This document shows positions 56,585 to 64,000 of a stretch of DNA of 64,000 bases, one piece after another. Source of the stretch: Reclinomonas americana ATCC 50394 (lineage: Eukaryota; Jakobida; Jakobea; Jakobida); contig PS015026.1 in assembly GCA_048213135.1 (NCBI GenBank), positions 93,411-157,410 on the forward strand, written 5' to 3'. The notes under the pieces are model-generated. The model ran no database searches. It was not told the DNA's origin and was given only the letters and a program-made list of their open reading frames with translations. The position numbers and the translations under genes are program-made. Positions within the stretch are counted from its first letter, which is position 1, and each line of letters opens with the position of its first letter.

Positions 56585-56675
56585 TTAGTGACGCTGACGC
56601 TTCTGCGGCGGCGGCGGAACCGCGTATGCGGCAAGCTGACTGCCGAGTGCGCCACCCATGTGCATGCGTCGGTCG

Positions 56676-56708
<33 letters not shown>

Positions 56709-58850
56709 GCATCCCCATGACGGGCATCGTCAGTGGTGGAGCCGATAAACTCGGCGTTTTCGTCGTCGTCGTCCACGGCGTCGCCAAAAGCACGGCTGTA
56801 CGCACGGCGTCGGCTGGACACTTGCTTTTCGCGAGTGCCTTCGTCATCATCAATGGCCAACAGCTCGTCGTCGTCCAGGCTGCGCCCGCCCGACTGTTGC
56901 AGCTGATGGTGATGATGCAGTTGTTGCTGGTGGTGATGGTGTTGTTGTTGTTGCTGCTGCTGCTGCTGCATGTGAAGATCATGCATGTAGCGCAGGTGCT
57001 CCTTGCCGTCAACGTCGGCGCCGGTGGAGTACGAGTCGGCAGCCGCCAGAGACGGGGGAGGACGGTGGCAAAAGGCCAGTCGATCGTCACTCGCGCCACC
57101 GCTCTGATCTGAGGAGGCGGCACCAGCGTGCGAGCTGCGCGAGCGGCGACTGCCCAGTGGGTTGCCGGCGCGGTTGTAGATTTTGCCCTGTGCATGCACC
57201 CACTGTCAGCAACCATGACAGATACAAGAGGCATCTCAATACAGAAGAAAGAAAACTCAACGGTGCGCTTGGTGCGACGCTGGAACAGGCGGAAGACGGT
57301 GGAGACGGCACACAGGCGTCCATCCACCTCCAACACGAAGCGCATGTACGGGCAAGTGGCGCCCGGCAGACGGCTGATGCGGAACACAATGGTCACAAAG
57401 GAGCTCTCACCACTGCCGGCCTTGGCGGAGGCACCCGACGAGTACGACAGCGGCATCTGCCTGCCCGGCGAGTCGGCCACCGGTGTGCCCGCCGCCGACG
57501 ACACAGAGCGTGACGGCTTCTTGGCGCCGGGCGCCAGGTTCCATGACAGCTGCACCTCGTGGGTGGAGTCCAACATACCGGCCAAACTGGACGGGAGAAT
57601 TCCCCCGACACCACCCGGTGTGCCGGCCAGCGAGCCACCAGAGGAAGAGCCGGCGGAGGCCATGTGCGGCGGCAGCAGCGCGCCATGCAGCAGGCCGTGC
57701 TCCGGCGCCATCTCCACACGGAACACCACTCGGGATGGCTCACCCAAGTATGGAATCTACGCACAAAAATGGGATCGATATCAATCATGAGTGCTCCCAC
57801 TCAACACACACACGNNNNNNNNNNNNNNNNNNNNCGCCTGCACGTTACACGTTCTTCAGCTGACGACAACTCGGAGGAGGAGACAACTCCACACACACAC
57901 ACACACACACCTGCGGCGGCTTGCTCGGATCCGTCAGTTCCTCAGTAGACGCCACACCAATGCCCATCATGCGCTGCTTGACCACGGCACCGACCACGTA
58001 CGACAAGGCCGCAAACGACACACACGTGATCAGAACACGATTCGGCAGCGCCTCCGCTCCCTGTCGTGCACCACCGACTCTCGCCTGCGCCGGTGCATCC
58101 ATTGCCACTCCCAGCCGCAACATCTCCTCCTCTTCCACGCGACTCCGATGCAGGAACGTAAGGAAGGACACGAAAGCAAAGGCCAACACCGAGGTGACGA
58201 TCCACGAGCTGCTTGCACACAACAACGATGAAATGAGGACCGCAGCAGTGACGGGAAGCGATCAGTGCACGCAACAGAAAGCGTGCCAGCAGTCGCTTGA
58301 ACATGCTTGGTGGACGGATCTTGATCTTGGTCGGTGGCACAGGTGGAGGCGGAGGCAGCGCCACATAGGTGACTGCCACTGGCGGTGGCATTACGCCGGG
58401 TGTGGGCAGTGCAACGGGAGGCGGTGCACTGACACCCACACCCACAGAGGCCGCCACTGAAGCAGCAGCAGCGTCGACACCACTGCAGGCGAGAGTGAGG
58501 AGAGAGCAAGAAGAGTGTGACCGAACACACACACGAAACGATGATGGTGGCGACGGGGGAGAGGGAGGCACTGCGGCTGCGGTGCTATTGTTGCGCGCGG
58601 GGAGCAGCAGCAGAGAACGCACAGTGGTGGTCTGTGGCGCAGGGTGGTTACGTGCAGACAGTGTGAACAGTGTGCGCACGTGCGGCACTGTCAGCGCACT
58701 GCGAGGCACACACAGCGAGGGTGAGTGGCGGTCTCTCGCGTGCGTGTGTGCGGGATGAAAAACACTGACCGTGAGAACCACATGAGCTCTCCTCTTTGCA
58801 GCGCGATGAGAATAAAACCCTCCCGCCCTTTCCAACAGTTTTTTTCTGCT
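56585..58850 (-). CDS. Unknown protein: Pro-rich, two membrane segments, polyQ/H and polyAsp tail
   Basis: Minus-strand exons that join in phase are 58482-58276 (VTYVALPPPPPVPPTKIKIR), 58208-57911, 57756-57262 and 57187-56585 (TAA). An upstream exon near 58690-58550 (RTLFTLSARNHPAPQTTTVR) is less certain. Exon 58208-57911 has hydrophobic segments SWIVTSVLAFAFVSFLTFL and NRVLITCVSFAALSYVVGAV. The next exon looks like a beta-rich domain: IPYLGEPSRVVFRVEM, TIVFRISRLPGATCPYMRFV, LEVDGRLCAVSTVFRLFQRR. The last exon is Ser-rich with runs of Gln, His and Asp and a basic end QKRQRH. A gap at 57815-57834 lies in an intron. A membrane-anchored beta domain with a nuclear-like acidic tail could suggest a membrane-tethered regulator, but I recognise no family. 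Confidence 0.6.
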
Positions 58851-58919
58851 CACCGGAGAAGATGCATGCTGCTACTTGTGGAGCGAGTGGTGGTCGAGAT
58901 TCACATTCTTTATAGACTA

Positions 58920-59209
58920 CTACTGCACTGGGTACCACAACATGTGGATCTCCGAGACCATGATTTCGCAAAACGCATACTCGGCACCCTGTGCGGCGGA
59001 CGAGTTAGTTTGAAGCAGGAGCACACTCACAACTCGAGTCGACTCACCATGGCGACAACCTGTTCCAGCACCTCCGCCAGATCGCTCTGCAGCACCGAGA
59101 CCAGTCGCTGACGCTTCGTTGACTCCTCGGTGGGGAGCAGCAGCTTCGCCTCCGACCACAGCACAGCCAGCAGGTTCTCAATCATGTCTGCCACACGACA
59201 TGAGTTTTA

Positions 59210-59270
<61 letters not shown>

Positions 59271-59316
59271 NNNNNNNNNNNNNNNNNNNNNNNNNNNNNN
59301 NNNNNNNNNNACTAAC

Positions 59317-59373
<57 letters not shown>

Positions 59374-62300
59374 CTCGCAATCGAGCGACGCAACAAACAG
59401 TATTGTCGAGACCGCGACTCAATTCCGCGCTCTGCTGCTCCAGCTGCCGCTGCACCAGCGCCTCTAGATCGTGTGGTGGATATCGCATTGCAGATCCCTT
59501 GTCGCCGAACGCGATCTACGCAATACCCACCATTGAGCACACCATTTCCCTCCATCCATCCATTCTCCTGCTCACTCGCCCGTCACGCACCTTCATCATC
59601 TCCGCCTGGCTCAGATCATTTGCTTGCTTCTGCCGCACGTCCTCCAGTGCGCGCTTGAGCATCTCAAAGCGGTTCACCGCATACCGCAACGACTCGCGCA
59701 TCACATCCGAGAGCGTCGGCTGCCGAGTGCTCACACCTCGGTGACCTGTACGATCGGCTCGTGAGGAAACAGAAGAGTATAAATGCGAGAGAAGCGGTTG
59801 CAGAAGTACATACCGAGCTCCAGCGCAAGTTGTGGCGGTGAAAAGAGCGGCTCCTTGGCTCCTGTTTGCGCCTCCCGCACTGTGTTCATCGTCAGTCATT
59901 GGGTGGACGACGTAGGAGGAATGGAAACGAAACACGTACCCATCACCACTTGCCGGCAGTGCGTAATCAAATTCTTGGTGATCTTTTCGCACAGACGAAC
60001 CACTGTGCGATAGAACGGAGTGGTCACGCACACGGCATGGAACAGGATGCAGTTCACAAAAAAGAAGCCACGCACCAGCAGGCGCGAGCGTCGACGGGGA
60101 GGTCGACAGCAGTCGCACGTATCGCTCAAGAAGGGCAGGGAGTTGGCTCTCGTATTTGAGCAGCTTTGGCTTCAACTGTGTTTTCAAAAAAAAAAAATGA
60201 GCACGTAAAAAAGCCACACCCAGACCAGAGAGAGAGAGAGACGAAATGCGCAACATTCCGTCGCAGAGCACCCGCGGACAATAACCACAGCGAGGTGGCC
60301 TGGTAAATCATCTGCAAGGTGACAGTGTCGCTGGTCTCTTGCAGCTTGAAGGCGCGCGAGAACAGACTCGAGTGTTGCTCGATGAAATGTGCCACCTGTC
60401 ACAGCATCACACGTCAGCGCAAGCGCACACACTCACAATGGCACACAATGCTCGCAACGGCATCCTGCGGCTTGACTGAATCGAATTTGGCCAGCTCCGA
60501 CAGCAGAGTGAAGCACGCCGACAGATACCGCTCGTGTCGCTCCGCCACCGACATGTGGAACCCGTCTGCAGGAAAAAAACAGCATGATGAGTGCACAGCA
60601 TTCTCGCTACGAGCGGCGGCGACACTTACCAGCAGTGCGCAGCGTGTGTGCATTCGGCGACCTCCAATCCGAGTGGATACGACGCAGGTACTTGGCACTG
60701 TTCAGCACCTCTACAGTGTTGCAGTTGCACAGCAGCTCCACACCGCTGTCCTTTTGCGCCAGCTGCGAGAGGAACGACAGGCGCGACTCGAACAATTTGA
60801 GCCAGTAGTCTGTGTGCGCATTCGTCTCGGTCGCGTCAGCAGTACGTCTCATGTGGGGAAAACAACAAGACTCCGCACCAGACATCTCCTTCGTCGACTC
60901 CATCAATGCATTGTCCAGCTCCACCAGATCTGCAGGTGACATGAGCAACACTTACTACACCCCCAGTTCTCCGACACAAATGCGCTCACCATTGACGAGC
61001 TCAACCAGTGCATGCTGGTTCAAGTGGCGCAGCAGGTGCTCACGAGTCTGCAAGTCGAACAATGCGGAGAGTGCCGCATGCGCCACTGGCTTCCACTCGC
61101 GCGGGCCGTTGCAGCAGTCGGCACAAATCATGTCACACAATGCGTTGTCGTACTGCGTCAGGCGTGCCTGTTGCTCCGTCTCCAGATACACGGCGGCCGT
61201 CGGTGCACCGGCATACAACTGCTGCAGCACTGCGGATTCCTCCTTTGATTGTTGCGCCAAGTTGGCCGAGTATCTACCATGCACAGTGTGAGAGCGATTC
61301 GCAAGGCAACAGAGGGACGCTGTGGACGAGACCTGGAGTAGTGCATCAGCACCGTGTACAAACAGCCGCGGACGTCTGGGTGGAATTTGACTGAGGCGGC
61401 CAGTGCTGCCAGCAGCGCCTGCAGGAGGTCCACGCAGTCCTTGACCACGTTGGCGTTCTTCACCGCTGTAAATCCACATGAGGTAAGTTAAGAGACATGT
61501 GACTCTCGAGAGATATCATTCGCCACCCGACGAACCGTGACCCTCACTCTCGCGTCGCAGCTTCACCATCAACACGATGCACGCCTCGCCGAACAGCTTG
61601 CGCAGATTCGCCGGCATGCTGTGCTCCGCCAGGTACACCAGTAGTCTCTGCAGCAGCTGGAACACCACGCGGTACTGGTCCTCGGGTGGAATCTCCGTGA
61701 ACCGCTTGGACAAGGTCACTTCCACGACCTGCTTCCATCCGCGGAAGAGATTCAGCACGTCGGCCTCAGCATCACTCGCCGAGTTCCACTGTGACGCAAA
61801 GGTGACCAACTGGCGAATCTCATCAGACGCCTGCGAGGTGCGTCAAACAAGTTAGCAACACGTCCTCTGCCATCGCAACCCACGCTCTCCGAATCTCGAC
61901 TCACCTCCACCACACTGCGCTGCGTCTCGGCCAGCACACGGAAACACACAGCCAGAATCGTGGGGATGCTGTAACGCGTCTCGCCCATTTCCGACATCTG
62001 CGAAGCATGCAGAGTGAGTGCGGCAGCACACAAGCACAAGTGGGGCGCCAACTGAGAACGGAACCTCCTTGCACGAATCGACATCCACCTCAAAGAGGAT
62101 GCTCAGCCGTGGTCGCTCCGGCCGCGGGAACACCCCATACGGCAACGCCTCCAGCCACTGCAACATCTGGAACGAACCATGGTCGCGAGCCACATCCACA
62201 AACTGACTGCCGTACGACGACACTTCGAGTCTGCAAAGAGGGGAGAGTTGGCAAGGAGAGCGTTGAGAAGAGGAACGCACACGGCACGACGCACCTCTGC

Positions 62301-63070
62301 CACACGCTCTGGTACAATTGAGAAATCACGGTTGACACTTGTCGTCGCACATCGTCTCGTCGATGGTCTGCGCACGAAAGCACACAAATGTCGCGCTCAG
62401 TGTACGAGGTATAACCATGAATACCAATGACAAATATAACGCACCGAGGAAGAGTGCAATCGCCGTGGTCTGGAACAAGTATCCGTGGCCGCGAATGCGC
62501 ATCAGATCGGAAACGAATTCGGGACTGTCGAGGTCCAACGTCGGCAGCGGCAGAAGTGGACTGGCGAACAACTCGCCGAGAACGTCCGTCTGCAGCACAC
62601 ACTTTGGTTGGTCACCATACACTTAGCCCGTCTGACATGCACGCGCACGCAACATCTGACGCTTGCAAGTAGCCAAAGAGAGCCTCGGCCGTGTGGCGGT
62701 CTGCCGCAAACACCGACACGAGCTGCATGGCCAGTGCGTACAACTCGGGCTGCTCGCCTGCATCCGCCACGAGGATCTGCCGCACGGCGCGCAAACACGA
62801 CTTGTCTCGGGTTGAACTCGAAGTCACTGCCGAGGAGAGCGCCGATCAACATCTCTGTCTCCTTGAGCACACACGCACAGAGTGATGGCACATATATTGC
62901 GCAACAGTAGTACTCGTCAGCAATGCCATCGTCGCGCATGAAGCCGCACAAAAAGTGCGACAGAGTGTATGTGTTTGGCTTGGCGCAGCGGATGAGGAAC
63001 TTGAGGAGCCAGCCACGCATCTCCGCTTGAACCTGTGACAAATTATGAGTCGGTGGTGAGCATCCTGGGG
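58920..63070 (-). CDS. NUP205: Nucleoporin NUP205 (middle and C-terminal part)
   Basis: Many minus-strand exons run from the gap at 63071 down to TAG near 58920. In protein order they include EMRGWLLKFLIRCAKPNTYT with LSHFLCGFMRD, SSYGSQFVDVARDHGSFQML, PRLSILFEVDVDSCKEV, NLFRGWKQVVEVTLSKRFTE, YRVVFQLLQRLLVYLAEHSM, WLKLFESRLSFLSQLAQKDS, SVAERHERYLSACFTLLSEL, VRLCEKITKNLITHCRQVVM, LSDVMRESLRYAVNRFEMLK and the last exon ending SEIHMLWYPVQ. The order and spacing fit the NUP205/Nup192 inner-ring scaffold, an all-helical solenoid of about 2000 residues in the nuclear pore. The preceding part of the protein is not further right on this strand but on the plus strand at 63178 onward. Confidence 0.8.
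59206..59371. repeat. (CA)n microsatellite with a 40-N gap in a NUP205 intron
   Basis: CA runs flank the N block at 59271-59310. The frames through it are artefacts. Confidence 0.95.
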
Positions 63071-63177
63071 NNNNNNNNNNNNNNNNNNNNNNNNNNNNNN
63101 NNNNNNNNNNNNNNNNNNNNNNNNNNNNNNNNNNNNNNNNNNNNNNNNNNNNNNNNNNNNNNNNNNNNNNNNNNNNN
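63071..63177. other. Assembly gap where NUP205 changes strand
   Basis: 107 N separate minus-strand NUP205 exons from plus-strand exons of the same family. Confidence 0.9.
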
Positions 63178-64000
63178 CTGTTGCGAGATGCGATGAATCA
63201 GCCGGATCACTTGCCCGAAACACTGCTGAAGCTCGTCGAGTCTGCGCTGGTCGGCACCGACCGCGTCGAGTTGCACGAGGGTATGTTTTGTCACCACGCT
63301 TCAGGCACACCGCACTGTTGTGTCGCTGACGATCTCCATTCAGGACGCTGGATGGAGGAGTATGTGTTGAATGCGCTGCGGCTGCTCGACTTTTTGTTGC
63401 GACGTCAGGACGCATTCCGTGAGCTGTCGAACCAGAACCGCGGAGGCGTGCCACTGCATAGTCTGGACGAGTGGATTGCTCGCCAGATGAAGTACGTGCG
63501 CAAACTCTTCCAGCTGGCCTCGTACCGCTACAATGCCGAGGTACTGTTTCGTCATGCAATCGAGTTCAATCCTGCCACTTACTTTTGTGCCCGAATGCAG
63601 GTCCGCCTCTATGCCGCCCGAGTCCTCTACTCGCTCTCCGATCAGCACCAGTCCATGTTCAGCTTCCTGTCCCTCATGTCGGAACATCCGCTCATTATTG
63701 CCGACCTGAACGACTCGCTGGAGGACGCCGATATCGCGTACGACATTTTCCCCGACGAGGCCGACCAGACAGACTACGTCGCCTTCTCGAGTTGCGTGCG
63801 CGCTCTCTGTCTCTCATTCCCTCATTTGTTCCTCTGCTTCGCTCACGCACTGTTGCGTGCAGACCAAGAGAAGACGGAGCGGTACACGCTGCAGCAGTAT
63901 CGAGTGGGCGGCGTGGAGGTGCTGTCAGCCGATCTGCGGGAGGCCGATCCAGTGAGACAGCGGCAGCTGGTGAGCGCACGTGAAGTGTGAGGAGTGCCGA
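63178..64000 (+). CDS. NUP205-like middle segment on the opposite strand (partial)
   Basis: Plus-strand exons: 63178 to about 63280 (LPETLLKLVESALVGTDRVE), from about 63345 (WMEEYVLNALRLLDFLLRRQ, then WIARQMKYVRKLFQLASYRY), from 63601 (VRLYAARVLYSLSDQHQSMF) and from about 63863 (QEKTERYTLQQYRVGGVEVL). They leave the window open. In NUP205 proteins a segment of this type lies directly before the one encoded by the first minus-strand exon left of the gap. So I take this as the same gene on a contig joined in the wrong orientation. A second NUP188/205 family gene is the alternative. Confidence 0.6.

Overview
The window is nuclear DNA of an intron-rich unicellular eukaryote that very probably builds a flagellum. 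The evidence is short GT-AG introns every 100-400 bases, codon use rich in G+C, and genes for an SF-assemblin/beta-giardin type striated-fibre protein, a sperm-tail PG-rich (STPG-like) protein and long coiled-coil proteins. NUP205, NSUN5, HMG-box and SLC12-type genes are also present. I cannot name the species or even the supergroup. The sequence is a draft scaffold. Many N gaps are flanked by (GA)n, (CA)n or similar microsatellites, which are very abundant. At three gaps the pieces of one gene or family lie on opposite strands, which suggests flipped contigs.

Layout. 0-7 kb: the 3' end of an unknown acidic/coiled-coil gene (-), then a complete-looking C-terminal domain of an SLC12 cation-chloride cotransporter (+) with no membrane part visible. 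7.8-10.2 kb: a small ankyrin-repeat protein with a signal peptide (+). 10.2-18.2 kb: exons of one or two large low-complexity minus-strand genes, the upstream one STPG-like, with a 1.4-kb polypurine intron. 18.3-18.4 kb: the last exon of another STPG-like gene (+).

18.5-32.3 kb is the accessory island. Two copies of one non-LTR retrotransposon (reverse transcriptase, CCHC finger, restriction-like endonuclease) lie in inverted orientation. Between them is a single-exon 1402-residue NLR-like gene. Its order is HEPN-like (RNxxxH), NACHT NTPase, pentapeptide-like repeats, then 14 nearly identical WD40 repeats (two seven-bladed propellers). Just upstream on the same strand are exons encoding at least two diverged ubiquitin-like domains.

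32.6-46.4 kb: a possible broken minus-strand gene, an armadillo-like gene, a WD40 plus alpha-helical gene, the SF-assemblin gene and a three-HMG-box gene, the last four on the plus strand. 46.5-49.2 kb: NSUN5, a 28S rRNA m5C methyltransferase (-). 49.5-50.45 kb: a tandem repeat array. 50.9-54.3 kb: a 458-residue coiled-coil protein (+) with a minisatellite in its first intron. 54.9-58.8 kb: two convergent unknown genes with polyQ/polyH tracts, the second with membrane segments. 58.9-63.07 kb: NUP205 (-), with its preceding part on the plus strand after a gap (63.18 kb to the window end).

The genes do not form a pathway. Two themes stand out: several flagellar or basal-body candidates, and the retrotransposon-flanked NLR-like locus, which is the best candidate for an undescribed recognition or immunity-type system. 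Its WD40 array resembles the fast-evolving NACHT-WD40 incompatibility genes of fungi.
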